DNA from: Phialocephala subalpina
Lineage: Eukaryota; Ascomycota; Leotiomycetes; Helotiales; Mollisiaceae
Reading direction: 5' to 3'
DNA length: 64,000 bases
NCBI GenBank assembly: GCA_900073065.1
Contig: FJOG01000013.1
Coordinates: 59,667 to 123,666 of the forward strand
Numbering within the stretch: the stretch's first letter is position 1; each line of letters starts with the position of its first letter. Of this stretch, positions 25,212 through 36,994 are shown piece after piece. Position numbers and translations under genes: made by a program. The notes beneath the pieces were generated by a model that was not told the DNA's origin, did no database searches, and saw only the letters and a program-made list of their open reading frames with translations.

Positions 25212-27107
25212 AACTAAATATTCGTAATGTCCGTACCTCGTTTTAAATACTATCTTTTATTCTTCTCTTTTTTTTATTCGAATTAAATTATAAACTCTAC
25301 GCAAATCCAATTTACTAAAGATTTTAACTCTTTAAAGTCTATCGCGTAACTCATTTACTAGCAATAATAAGTATCGGTCTTTAATAATAATCTCGTTAAT
25401 CTTCTAATAATCGATATATAATCGTTTTAATTCATCTTTTTTTAATACGAATAATATCGGGCTACTTATTAGCGAAACTAATAATCGTATAAATCCCTTT
25501 GCCAAATTCTCGTCAATATATTCTTTAAGTGTCCTCAAATCGTCTATTAATATTTAATAAATAAGTAAATACAATAATTCTTTCCCGTTTTATAAAAGTA
25601 TTTCATAGTTTTATTATTTATACTTAAAAAGTACTTCGATCTTTTTCTTATCTTTAAAAAAATTTAAAAACTCGTAGTATTCTATTAGTATTTGCTTTAA
25701 TAATAGATTTCGAGTATAATATTTTAATTCCTTTAAAAAAGTAATACAAACTTCTCTTTAATTATTCGTTCTCGTTTCGATAAACGAAATCCTATAAATT
25801 TAACATTTATTAAACGTAAGCGTTTTTTTAATCCAATCGATTATTAAATTGTACTATTTAATCCATAGTATCTCGAGTATAAATAAATAATCGATATTAA
25901 TTACGTCGAAGCTTATTTTCTCCGTATATTCTCGTCGTATAACTATAATTTGCGGTACTATTTCTACGTCGACTTATTCGAAACTTAAAAGGCTTTTATC
26001 GACCATAATAATAAAATATAATCGTACTTTAATTATCGTGGCCTATTTATTGTCTAATACTAATTATTTCGATATATAATTACTTATTGCTCTCGAATCG
26101 ATTATTACTTTAATTTTATATATATTTATTTGTACTACGTAGAATAATTATCCGGCGCCTCTTTTAACGATATACACTTCTCGATACTATTACTTATTAA
26201 ATACATTTTCCTATTAACGGCCCGATCCGTTAGCGTAAATAAGCCGAAATACTCGTCTTATATTAAATAGTGATTATATTACTCGTTCGAAAGTCTTTTT
26301 GTAATATATAAAGTTATTTTTTGTATTTTACTATATTTTTCGACTCGCGTTTTTCGCGAATACTTCGTAGTATCGTCTTACTACGGGTTTATAATTAAAT
26401 ATAAAAAGAGTATCGTTTAATATAAATAGTTATTACACGTAGTAATTAGCGCCGTTGCGTTGCTTTTATTTAATCCGTCGATAATCTTAATATACGATTT
26501 CGTATATTTAACCGTATTTTAATCTTTTTATATCCGATTAAAGTTTAATATACAAAGCTCCCCCGTTTAAATTCTACTATTCACGAATGCAAACTACGAG
26601 GCTATCTTCCCATTAATAGACATACTATTCTTATCCTATTCGTAAGTAGTATTCGAGCCAAAAATTTAATGCCGTAAAAAATCTTAATAATCTCTAATCG
26701 TCGTACTTTAATAGTTTTTCGCCTTTTAACTCGAATCCTTCTATAAATAATTAATAGCGATTAATTAAAGTTCTAATCTTATTAAATTGTTTTATTAAAT
26801 CGTTTACGTTATCGTTTATTCTATTAATTCTTTGCCATTAATTGTCCTTTAAGAGCTTTTCTCCGGCCGCTCGTCTAACGAAGTTTACTATTTACTTCTT
26901 TTAGAACTTTCGAAAATCTTCTTCGGGGATTAATTAGAACATTCTTAAATCGTTTTCCAATTCCGGCCAAGTGGCCTATAAATCGCTCTACTACTCGTCT
27001 AATCTTTCACCGTTATACAATACTTTTTTCGTAATCGCACATACTTAGTGGAGTTCGTTGTAACTTCCGCGCCTAATCGCGTTAATTTGCTTCTTCGATC
27101 GTCCGTT

Positions 27108-27356
27108 CTATAGTTTAGTTTTCTTATGCGAATTAACCACGTGTCTCGAAAGGCTATATTCGAAGTATAGCTTTTTCTCGCGACGTCGATTCATTTCGTC
27201 CTTAGAAAATTGTTTCTTTTTTCCTTTAAAAGTAGCGTCGATCTCTATTAGTGAATTGTAGTAGTTATAAAAGCCCGAGCCCTTTTTGCTTTTACTACTT
27301 CCTCTTTTGAACTTGCTGGAGTAGTACCCTCTCTTTTCAAGCGCTCGTTCGTACAA
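27108..27356 (-). pseudogene. Gag C-terminal fragment with decayed zinc knuckle (copy B)
   Basis: The minus-strand frame ends in a basic stretch and a motif YFEYSLSRHVVNSH. This aligns with the CFECRLPGHIANSH knuckle of copy A; both Cys have changed to Tyr (TGT/TGC to TAT), a RIP-type transition. The upstream part is Lys/Ser-rich, as is usual for Gag. Confidence 0.65.
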
Positions 27357-27821
27357 TTTATTATCGAAGTAAATAGCGTCGTCTATTATAGTTTATATCG
27401 AGTCGTATTTATTGCGACGCATCAATTCGTCTTTTATCGCGTTTTTCAACCCTTTATAGAATTGAACTATAAAGGCGTTCTCTTTTTAGCTTATGATTCT
27501 ACCTATGTACTACTAGAATTCTATTGCGTAAGTTGATACCGCTTCGATTTAACGCAAATTAGATAGTTTGCGTTCTACGATTTTCTCTTTATCTACGTTT
27601 TTAAACACTTTAATAATCTTTTCTTTGAATCTTTTAAACGTGCCGAAAATCTCTTTAATTAAAGGGTTTTATTTCGTCGTTTGTTTTTCGCAATCGAAGT
27701 AGTCTTATTAACTCGTCTCGATTTAATCGAAAACTGCTCCGATTAAGTATTTTATGCACTAAAGAATTTATTCGTTTTTAGTTCGAAATATATTCTCGTT
27801 GAACTTAATATAGAGTGCACA

Positions 27822-28004
27822 CTACATTAAATATACTCGAAGTTTACTCTTAGTATTATCGAAAGTATCGAGTTCGCGATTTTTAATTTTCTTCGATACT
27901 TTTACGATAAGTTCTAATGGAGTAAACTTCGGAGTGTTTTTAGACGATAATAAAACGGTAAATATAGTGGAATATTTAGTTAGTATTACAGAGACGATGC
28001 TCAA
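27822..28004 (-). pseudogene. gag 5' fragment of Gypsy copy B
   Basis: Starts just inside the 5' LTR and aligns with the start of gag in copy A (ILTKYSTI, then a Thr-Pro-Leu segment, then LRVYL). RIP stops end the frame after 60 residues. Confidence 0.6.
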
Positions 28005-28006
28005 AG

Positions 28007-28354
28007 TGTAACGGTCGACTAATTCGGCTAATTGTAAAGTTAGTTGTATGTGATAAAGACTAAGTAATTCCGAAGGAGAATAACGTTTAAACTTTATTAC
28101 TAAGTATAGTATTAAAATATTATATTTGAATTGAGTACGAAGCTTTTATTTAAAGGAATCTCATCTACTTATATAGAACCTTTTTACTCTTAGAATCTAA
28201 AACGGTAGAGTTTTAACTTTTTCTAGGACTCTATACTTTTAGGACTCTATTACGTAACTACTAAGTCTCGTGTTCCATGATCTTAGGGTCTACTTATAAC
28301 CGAGCTTACTCGCTTACCGAGCCTATAGTCCATTGGATCATGTGAGTCGTAACA
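28007..28354 (-). repeat. 5' LTR of Gypsy copy B
   Basis: 348 bp, from TGTAACGGTCGACT to GTCGTAACA, followed directly by the TTAGA target duplication that also precedes the other LTR. Confidence 0.9.
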
Positions 28355-29002
28355 TTAGAAAGCTTAGAAAAAGCAAAAAGATATTTAATAAGGAATATTA
28401 ATAGCGTTTAAAGGATTAGAATATTATTACGCCGTATAAAATAAACGTTAAATCGAAAGGTAATTTAATGATTTAGAATTACTATTAAAAACGTTTATTA
28501 TTTGGCTATATAAAGGATATCAAAGTAATTAAAGAAAGAAATTCTAAAGATTAGATTTTGCAAAAAGATAATAATTAGTCTTATAATTATAAACTATCGA
28601 AAGATGCGAATAAATTAATAGTTTAAACGATTCGAGACGAAATTAGAATACGCTTATTGGTTTACCCTTTTTAATCCTTTGATTTGAATCCGATCGAAAG
28701 TTATTAGTGTATCCTAAAAAAGAGGATACGAAAAAAGGAATAATATACTTTAAACGAGTTTAAAGAAATTATATAAAACGAATAAAATAAAATTATAATA
28801 GAAAAAGTTCGTAAGAAAATAATAAATATACTAAAGAAATATAAATTACTCCAAAAATATAATGGGAAAGCTATTAAAACAAATAAATAGTAGTCATAGG
28901 CATAATATAGTATTTTTAGTGTTTTTCGCTTAATTTACGTGGGTCACGAATTCTTGCAAACATTGGTACCCCTTGAAATTCTCGTTAACAAAGCCTACAT
29001 AG

Positions 29003-30270
29003 GATAGGACAAAGGCGGCGAGTAATACAAGGGCGCACTACGTATTTTACAAGGGCGCACTACGCTCAGCGCAGNNNNNNNNNNNNNNNNNNNNNNNNNN
29101 NNNNNNNNNNNNNNNNNNNNNNNNNNNNNNNNNNNNNNNNNNNNNNNNNNNNNNNNNNNNNNNNNNNNNNNNNNNNNNNNNNNNNNNNNNNNNNNNNNNN
29201 NNNNNNNNNNNNNNNNNNNNNNNNNNNNNNNNNNNNNNNNNNNNNNNNNNNNNNNNNNNNNNNNNNNNNNNNNNNNNNNNNNNNNNNNNNNNNNNNNNNN
29301 NNNNNNNNNNNNNNNNNNNNNNNNNNNNNNNNNNNNNNNNNNNNNNNNNNNNNNNNNNNNNNNNNNNNNNNNNNNNNNNNNNNNNNNNNNNNNNNNNNNN
29401 NNNNNNNNNNNNNNNNNNNNNNNNNNNNNNNNNNNNNNNNNNNNNNNNNNNNNNNNNNNNNNNNNNNNNNNNNNNNNNNNNNNNNNNNNNNNNNNNNNNN
29501 NNNNNNNNNNNNNNNNNNNNNNNNNNNNNNNNNNNNNNNNNNNNNNNNNNNNNNNNNNNNNNNNNNNNNNNNNNNNNNNNNNNNNNNNNNNNNNNNNNNN
29601 NNNNNNNNNNNNNNNNNNNNNNNNNNNNNNNNNNNNNNNNNNNNNNNNNNNNNNACAACTTGGAAGCATTTGATTTGGCGGAGGAATTAGAAGCTTGAGG
29701 CGTTATTATCTCTAAGACTTATCCTTTTCTTTGAGGTACAAATCATTAGTTAGATAAACTCGTTTTAATTAAATAATTATAAGTTTATTTCGATTTTAAT
29801 TAGAAATATATTTTTAATATTTTAATTCGAGTAATTAAAAAGCTTTTTATTTACTTGAATATTATGGAGCTAAAGTTTAAAGATTAAAATTAAAAAAGTC
29901 TTATTAAAATAATTCTAAATTAGAAAAGGCTATAAATACCGTGTATAATCACGTGTTTACTAGCGCTATAATATCGAAAATCGAAGCTTTAAATAAAAGA
30001 TACGTATATTTCGAGTTTAAAAATAATCTTAAAAATAAAAAGTTATTATTGGCTTTTAAAGTCGAGTATAATTCATAGGGTGTAAATATAAGTAACTTTA
30101 GTTTTCTCTTTTAGAACTTGACTTTTAAAGCCGATTCGAGTCATAATCAAAATATATATGCCTAATCAGAAGGCGAGCCTCCTGAAAATATTAGGGGGGC
30201 GCACTGCGCTGAGCGTAGTGCGCCCCTGTACCACTCGCCGACAGAGGCGCCACTATCTTGTCCTCAGGAT
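29003..30270. mobile_element. inverted-repeat DNA element spanning an assembly gap
   Basis: The two edges are long, imperfect inverted repeats sharing CGGCGAGT, TACA(A/G)GGGCGCACTACG and GCTCAGCGCAG; the left copy precedes the gap and the right copy is at about 30195-30260. The left edge carries an extra partial copy of the GGGCGCACTACG unit 24 bp upstream. Sequence between the gap and the right repeat (29690-30190) is AT-rich and RIP-like. No transposase can be read, partly because 580 bases are unknown. Class is undetermined. Confidence 0.6.
29075..29654. other. assembly gap (580 N)
   Basis: Unknown bases. The gap starts immediately after the palindrome-prone sequence GCTCAGCGCAG of a terminal repeat, a plausible cause of the failed assembly. 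Open frames through the gap are meaningless. Confidence 0.99.
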
Positions 30271-30546
30271 CGAGGATCGAGGAGCGAGGGTGCTTAAAAA
30301 AAAATTTATTTTTTATTTTTTTAAAAAACGAGGGGGGTGGAGGGAAGAGCCTCCCACAGCTTCGAAGGGGAAGATGTTGCATAGGACCCGAGCTTGACAT
30401 TGAATATTTATCGGCAGCCTGTTTACGTGGCAATCCAAGTGGATGCCTTCGACTCCGTGCGTGCACTGGACACCGAGAAAGGACTTTGAAAAGTTCCAAA
30501 TTACATTCGTTCTCCATATTCTCTTAAATGCGGCCGTTATCTAAGA

Positions 30547-31455
30547 CTACCATGGCTGCACGTTGTCCCTCCTAATAGCCTTTCCAACGTCATGGTCCCG
30601 TGCTCCTTCTACAACGTCCTTGACAAAATTTGCACCTATGGTGGGGTCAATCGCACCCATCTTCTTGTTTATTTCTTGACTACCACCAAGGCCCGTTGCC
30701 AGATAGCCAGGGGAGATGCTGCAGACAATTGTTAGTCAAGATCTACGAAAAGGGTCAACGTCACTGAAGGGGTCGACTAACCACCATGTTTTGACACCGT
30801 CTTCCTTCAACGTTCGCATCCACTCCCGCATCATCATGTTCATACCAGTCTTGCTGGATCGATAAGCTGGTACGCCAGTCGGTTGCTTGGGCCAGCCTGC
30901 TGGGGGAGACCTGTTCACTGCGAGCGTCTGAATTCCACTTTCTTCGAGGGTCGAAGTCCCGCTGGTTATGAAGATGAGCCTCGGGTCCGATGATTTCAGT
31001 AGAAGAGGCACAAAGGTGTGAGTGAGGATGTTTGTCGAGGTGGTGTTGATATTCCATGACTTGTTCCACATTTCTCTCATGGATATCTTGCCCATGTAAT
31101 ATTCCTGATCGAATTGACCACCTGCGAAGATTAGCATAGTAAGTCAAAGAAGTGCTTGCAATCACTTGCCTGCATTATTTATCAAGACATCAAGGCGTCC
31201 ATATTGACTGGAAACGCGCTCGAATAGTCGAGAAATTGAATCGTCGTCCTCAATATCGATCTGCACCGTCTTGATGACAATGGGACTCTTTGGGAATTCG
31301 GTTTGTGCTTGTTGGGCGGCAGTGTTGGCCTTTTCCAGGCTGCGACCACCCAGGAGTATTGTGTATGCTATAGACGATCGGCACAATGCCTTGACAGTTT
31401 CGAAGCCAAGTCCGGTGTTAGCACCAGTGATCAGAATAATTGAGTTGGATGCCAT
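30547..31455 (-). CDS. short-chain dehydrogenase/reductase (SDR), 264 residues
   Basis: The model is join(30547..30718, 30785..31121, 31170..31455), 795 nt. It is a classical SDR in one Rossmann domain: the cofactor loop TGANTGLG near residue 10, the NNAG motif near residue 92, and catalytic Ser (ITSGTS) followed by YxxxK (YRSSK). C-terminal ISPGYLATGLGG is the usual active-site lid. Length is normal for the family. The first intron starts with GC (AG|GCAAGT), the classic form of the rare GC-AG class. Small-molecule substrate unknown. It is the first intact gene right of the transposon block. Confidence 0.85.
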
Positions 31456-31951
31456 TTGTATGTGTTTCTGCTGACTTAGACGTCGGTGAAGAGCTGTTCG
31501 ATAGTGAATGCTTGCCTTATGTACTGCTCTCCTGCTCGGTAATAGAGTAAATCCGCAATCCCCTCTCGAGTGTGATTTGGAGTTCGGATGTGAAGAGGCT
31601 CGAAATTACCCAATCCGGGTTCTGATGTGGATGCACTTCTCGGGTGTATGGATTCACCCTCTCGCTAGTCTGCATCTGGAAACTATTCTCGGCCGAGGGT
31701 AGCATGTTAGTGATATTAGGTGCTAGACTAGCTGAGGCACAGCCATGTGCCTATGAGGACGGAGATTGTTCTTTCGAAGCGGTCTCAATACAATGACCAA
31801 CGCAGAAATCGCTCAGCATTCCCAAGTCAATGTGCGGAAGGGAAATAGAAAAGGAAATCCGTCCATATATGGAATGGCGCTACCTCGTTATATTTTTGTT
31901 TCCAGGCGCTGGACCCAATGTCCCGAACATAATTAGCGTAGGTAAAGTTAA
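31456..31951. other. intergenic, no gene seen
   Basis: This is the upstream region of the SDR and the downstream region of the broken membrane gene. The open frames here are short, overlap on both strands and carry no recognisable motif. Confidence 0.5.
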
Positions 31952-33390
31952 TCAGAAGTCTGCGAATTTGCTGCCCCTCCGCGTGTGTCTACTGCTGAGT
32001 CTTCTCGTAGTATTTGCTTGCCGGTGGCCTGTCTTGTCGGCAACCTCCCTAACGCTTTCAATTAAGCCTCCTTTGCTCTCGCTGAACACTCCGATTCCTC
32101 TCCAGATTCCATTATCCTGAGGACTTCTCCGCCTTTCAATCTCCACAGAACTTGTTCGGAACTCCACGAACCAGACGACGAGCAGTGAAGCGTTTCCGAG
32201 AAGCGAAGTAGCAAAGGCCACCTATGTCAGGGATAAAAGTCCGCTCCTGGCTCAACATTCAGTCTCAAGGCAGATCCGAAGAGGTTGACAATGTTATTTG
32301 CCGTTATGAATGCGGTGGTAGTGGCCGACGCGGAGAGAGAAAACACGGTTTTGATAGTAGAAGTACTGAGATTGGCGTGCATGGTCCTGGAGGACGTCGG
32401 AAGTATGAAAGTGATCCAATGATAACAAGACCAGTGCTGACTAGGCTGACGATGTAGAATGCGAAGATGGTCCTGTCGAGTGTGTTGGTGAGATTCGCCA
32501 AGTACAAAGACATGTCTTGAACTTGTGCTATAGCAGGAATGGAAATGTTTGTTGTAAGGACAGTTGTAGAGCTGGGAATGCTGGAGATAAGACGAGCTAG
32601 TCCTGCAGAGCACAGTCAGTATTGAAAACCGCTTGGCTGGGTCTAGGAGTGGGTTGTCGTTGGGAGATATGTCCGTGCTGCTACATCGCAGTCTGCTGGG
32701 AAACGGAGTAGGTCTAAGGGCTACAGTACTTACCAGAGGCAGTCTCAGAGTAGGAAAAGCAGCCGGAAATGTTGACCCCGGCATGTGGATTGGACGCATA
32801 AGACAAATTGCCTACACATACATCCCCAAATGGATGCTGCAAAATTCCTCGATTCCCAAAGCATTAGTGACCCCCTCGGCTACTCTACCTTCGGCTTTCG
32901 ACAATCCACTATCCAGTCCAGCTGTGAAATTGCCGACAATCCCGGAAAACAGCTCAGTAAGTCCCCCTCCCCGAAGCAGTCAGTGAATCGCTAGCACCAG
33001 AAGTGAGACTGGCGATAATCTCTCCAATCGAAGTCCCAACACCTGATCCGTGGGTAAGCCCGGCAGTCACGTTCTGGAATATGCCAATAAAGAACTGGCC
33101 AAATCGCCTTCACCACCTGCAAGACCATTTTCTATACTTCCTGTTATGTTCTGGAACAGTCCCTGAACAAATGCTCCCATGTGTTACCCTCTGCAGCAGC
33201 TAGAGCACCTTCGAGGGTAGTCTCGAAGGACTGGATTATGCTTGCGAGAGGGTCTATCGCCGATGTTGTAGCTGCTGCTGCTGGCTGTGATGATGTTACC
33301 GTCACGGTCAAGTTACTTGATGGCATCAACGAAGGAGGCACACCGCCTGTAGGATTGACCACATTGGTATCATTGGGAACAGAAGTACCG
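31952..33390 (-). pseudogene. broken SUR7/PalI-like membrane protein gene
   Basis: Recognisable coding segments are scattered over all three minus-strand frames. In order they are a Ser/Thr-rich part (VTSSQPAAAATTSA), repeated segments ending in QNITG, QNVTAG and NFTAG, then ALGIEEFCSIHLGMY, then hydrophobic helices (TIFAFYIVSLVSTGLVIIG; FATSLLGNASLLVVWF). One intron (GTAAGT near 32.73 kb) still splices in frame. At least four single-base frame changes and a TAG where Trp is expected (near 32.22 kb) break it. The extracellular loop followed by three late helices suggests a SUR7/PalI-type four-helix protein. No start or first helix is found, and a transposon-like element lies 170 bp upstream. 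An assembly with many indels is the alternative explanation. Confidence 0.5.
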
Positions 33391-33556
33391 TGATAGGGAT
33401 AACGATAAGGTTGGTCTTGATCTTAATCTTGATGTCGAGGTTATACTCAATAACCGACTTCAGCTGGGGCAGCAGAATTGCATCGAGTTCGTGATGTTCT
33501 GATGAACAGTGCCAAGCTATTTATTGGCTAGAGACACCGGGTACTTCTCCTTCGAC

Positions 33557-34200
33557 GGTGCACTATAGCGGCCAAAAGTATCAGTGGCCATTTTCTATCA
33601 ACGCCGCATTTAAGCTCAATTTATTTACTTTATAAACCCATGGAAAATTATCACGCAAAAATAAGAATATAGCACTATTTAAGAGCTTTATTTGATATTT
33701 TTCAAATAATATTCAAAAAATATAATTTATATTTATAATTTTAATATTATTATAAATTAAAAATAAAATAAAACGCGAAATAAATAATAAACTTATATTT
33801 TGAATATTAAAAGTATATTAAAAACTTTTTAAATTAATTCTTATAATATTAGCATTAGTATTTAATATTAGAATCCAATATATTATAATATAATTTTAAA
33901 TTATAATATATTAAAAAAATTATATATATTTATATTAAAATATTACCTCGTTAAAATATAATAATTATAGTATATACTTTTATATATTATAATACAAGCT
34001 AAGATAATACGCTAAAGCATAGAGTACTAAAGGTATGCGGAGTATTAGAGGTATACGGAGCGCTATTATGCGCTAAGTTATAGGGCATATTGCGCTATAA
34101 TTTGAGAGTGCATACGCTGTAATATTCCCTAAGGAGTGGAGTATGAATATCAAAAGTTAAGAAAAATCGGCACTGATATTTTTGGCCGCTATGGTGCGCC
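33557..34200. mobile_element. 0.64-kb element with about 40-bp inverted repeats (MITE-like)
   Basis: The left end GGTGCACTATAGCGGCCAAA and the complement of the right end, GGCGCACCATAGCGGCCAAA, continue to match through TATCAGTG. Most differences are transitions. The interior is very AT-rich (RIP-like) and has no open frame, so it is a non-autonomous or internally deleted DNA element. A target duplication is not clear. It adjoins the missing 5' end of the broken SUR7-like gene. Confidence 0.65.
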
Positions 34201-34696
34201 TTTCCAGACGCCATTGGTGAAACACATCCCCGTTTTGGCACTCATCACTCATTTAACCTTAAGGTGAAAGTCCATCAACCCCATCAAGCCTGTTATTTGC
34301 AGATGCCAAATTTAACAGCCAACATGGCATTTTGCATGAATGCCGCTGTCACTCCTTGCAGCGGCCAGCGGCATGCGGCTATGCATGAATGCAACGTTCC
34401 CCAGCCGCTGCGCCATTCACCCACAACGTCATCATCATCAGATGCCAGCCTTCGGACAAAATTTCAACCATCTTGGTCGCTGTGGATGATTGAATGGATG
34501 GATTTGCAAGGGAGGGTCAATAATAGCATTAAAGATCCAATGCAAATTCACTGCAGCCAAGATTGGAGCTGTCGTGTCGAAGCTTCCTCCCACTCGTTAG
34601 CAGCAACTCTGGGTTCTCGTCAGAGCTAAGATCGTGTCATTGCTGCGACTTCCCCCGTATCTCACGATCTGTCGCTTCCGCTGCGAGAACATACTT
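34201..34696. other. intergenic, no gene seen
   Basis: This lies between the inverted-repeat element and the stop of the MFS gene. It contains GCATGAATGC(A/C) repeated near 34335 and 34382, and no credible coding frame. Confidence 0.5.
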
Positions 34697-36994
34697 TTAC
34701 TCATCCTCATCCCAGCCTTCTCTGACGTCTCTTTTCATTCTCACTGAGAACACATCGAAAAGGAGAGCCATACCAGCCAATCCGGCCCTGAAGTACAATG
34801 CAGCTCGATACCCCAGGGTAACATCTGTGGCGGTTTTGTTCACTTCGCTCTCAACGGTACCTAGAAGGCCGACCCCTTAGTGTCAGTATGTCCCGTTCTG
34901 GTAGCATACAGTTAGAATCGCTGGCAGGAAACGCGCTTCAGTACCTGCAAATCCAAGGCCCAAACTATTTCCGTAGAGATTCAAGAGTCCCACAAGCGAA
35001 GCTGCTGTTCCTTGCTGTGATCTTCTCACGGCATTCGATGCTATGATTTGCGCCGCTAACATACATTCAGTATTTCAGGATATGACCAATCGCCGAGGGA
35101 CCGAAGGTTGGGGCACTTTACTCACCAGTGTATACTAGATCCGGACAGAATGCCATGAGTATCGTCGCGGGAAAGATCTGGGCCCACTGGTATTGAAGTG
35201 CTTGCGTCAATATCTGTGACTATGGTATGCTGCAAAGAGATGAATGGCTGTCGCGTGGGGGCAGGGGCAGAGCACTGCAGGTTAAAGAGAATGGGCTCAT
35301 TGGACAACGAAACGGCCAACATACGTATGTTTGCTGATCAGGCATCGTAGCAAGCAGTAAATTTGAGACACCAACAGTCCCCAAACCGAGAGCCAGAATC
35401 CACTGAGGTGCAAGCCTAGGTATTAACCAGCCAGCCAGACCAGCTCCAATTGTCCCGAAGATACCGAATGGCACCCATCCTAATGCGAAGTGTGTTACAC
35501 TCCATCCACGGACAGTCATTTGCCAGGCTATCATGTACCACAACAAAGTGCCGAAGGACATGAAGCTGAAGAGCACCACGATGACCAAAGGGAGGAATGA
35601 AGGTGCTTTCCAGATCCCGAGAGGCATGATAGGCTCTTTGGCGATCTCCCATTCCCACAGACCGAATGCGCAAAGGATTACAATCGAGGTTACAAGCAAT
35701 GCAGCCTCCGACGGGTTCTGCCATCCGACGGCTGGTGCTTGATTTGTGGACGTCAGCATGAGTGTCCACGAAGAGATGGAAGATACTCACTTCCAGGCGA
35801 CGTTGAAAATGATCAACCCAGAAGTCCCAAGTAGCGCACCAAACCAGTCAATATTTCCCCTTGGACTGACTGGTGTCTCGTGTGGGAGAATGAATATGAG
35901 GGCTGTGAAAACCGCGGTGCACAGGATCGCTCTACTTTTCTCAGCACTGTTGAAGCTAATTGCTTAGATGACTTACAACATGAAGAAAATCCAACGCCAG
36001 TGGAGAAACTGGATCACTAAACCCGCAAAGACACTTCCAAGGCTGCCTGCGATTGGTGCCGATGCGCCAAAGAAACCCAATGAGAGATTTCGCATCCGTC
36101 CGGGCGGTAGGGCTCTGCAAGGCAAAACTCAAGGGTCAGATCAGCTGACACGGGGTCATGTAGGATGATTTAGGGGTTTGGGAGCTCTCTACCTTGCAAG
36201 GGTGTAGAGCCCATGGAAAGAGTTCTCGAAGACTTACATCCCGATCATGGCCACAGCATTTGGCACTGAAAGTTGTTACCACAACCCTATACCAAAAGTG
36301 ATTTTTGGTATCATTGACATGGGCTAACTCACTAATCAAGGCACCACCAATCCCAGATAGGGCTCGAACAATGTTGAATGCAACGAAATTGTCGAAAACC
36401 CCATTAACGAGTGAACAGATGGCTAACCAAGCAACCCCTATAACAAGACATTAACATTGCATCACCGCGTAGCAGAATTTCGGTACCTATGCGTACCATA
36501 AAGCAGTATTCTCCTGTGGCTATAAACCTCACCTAGTCTGCCACTGGCCAAAACAAAGGTTCCCTGTGTTAAGCTAAAGTACCCATCAGTCGGGGTAGAG
36601 AAGTGTACGATGACAATGACTGTACGGGTACGAAGCAGCAACCCAATTTGCCTTCCCAGGCCCAGCTTGCAAACCTAGTGCTTCACTGATAGCGAGCCCT
36701 CCTGCAATAGACACGATGTTCGAGATCATCTGGTTGCATGTGAGCGGGAATCCCAACCGCGACGCGGAGACTTACCTGAACCAGATTGGCCAGAATGAGA
36801 AAGGATGTGATCACAATCTGCTGGCGTCTTGGGGCAGGAGCCTCCTGTACCTCGAAGATCTGTCTATTTGCTGTGTTGCTAAGCGCACCGACCGATATCG
36901 CGGTCTCAACAGCAGGTAAGGGAGTGGAGGAGATAACAGAGGTCTCTGAAGTTATTACTATCGTAGGCATGTTTGAGTCTCCGAATTCTTTCAA
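34697..36994 (-). CDS. MFS multidrug transporter, DHA2-like (about 520 residues), one junction doubtful
   Basis: Exons on the minus strand: 36776..36994, 36626..36729, 36497..36573, 36333..36437, 36238..36265, 35977..36114, 35791..35931, 35325..35738, 35126..35186, 34945..35055, 34697..34860. Family motifs join across introns: GRLGEVYSHRRILLYG (motif A-like loop after helix 2), RALSGIGGALI, LGSVFAGLV and an FLHWRWIFFM segment typical of 14-helix DHA2 proteins. The C-terminal part runs QIFPATILMAFCPDLVY to a short acidic tail. All junctions agree in phase except that between 35791 and 35738, where the only available AG leaves the frame off by one base. Either a one-base lesion, an assembly error or unusual splicing is present. 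Likely substrate: drugs or metabolites, by family only. Confidence 0.75.

Larger units (their letters stand above)
21975..28354 (-). mobile_element. full-length Ty3/Gypsy retrotransposon copy B (6380 bp)
   Basis: It is bounded by two 348-bp LTRs (21975-22322 and 28007-28354) and by an exact 5-bp target duplication, TTAGA, at 21970-21974 and 28355-28359. Coding direction is minus: gag relics lie at the right end, RT at 24912-25211, and the polypurine tract is the complement of CTATCCCCCTTCCG at 22323 onward. The body is RIP-mutated and encodes no intact protein. It interrupts the Tc1/mariner element, so it inserted later. Confidence 0.95.
21129..28966 (+). mobile_element. Tc1/mariner DNA transposon, split by Gypsy copy B
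   Basis: The ends are 32-bp inverted repeats: left CCAGTGTCTGCAGGAATTCG... at 21129-21160, and right at 28935-28966. They differ at three positions, all transitions. TA follows the right end; the left flank is CA, a possible mutated TA. Removing the 6380-bp Gypsy insert and one target duplication leaves about 1.45 kb, normal for the family. Transposase relics on the plus strand fall on both sides of the insert: FTDEIH at about 21755, a decayed QxDNA box near 28567, and DLNPIE at 28681. A TAG stop sits where Trp is usual (TGG to TAG). The element is dead. Confidence 0.85.

Noticed and set aside
28995..29669. Long open frames of 203-224 codons on the minus strand
   Set aside because: They consist almost entirely of unknown bases from the 580-N gap.
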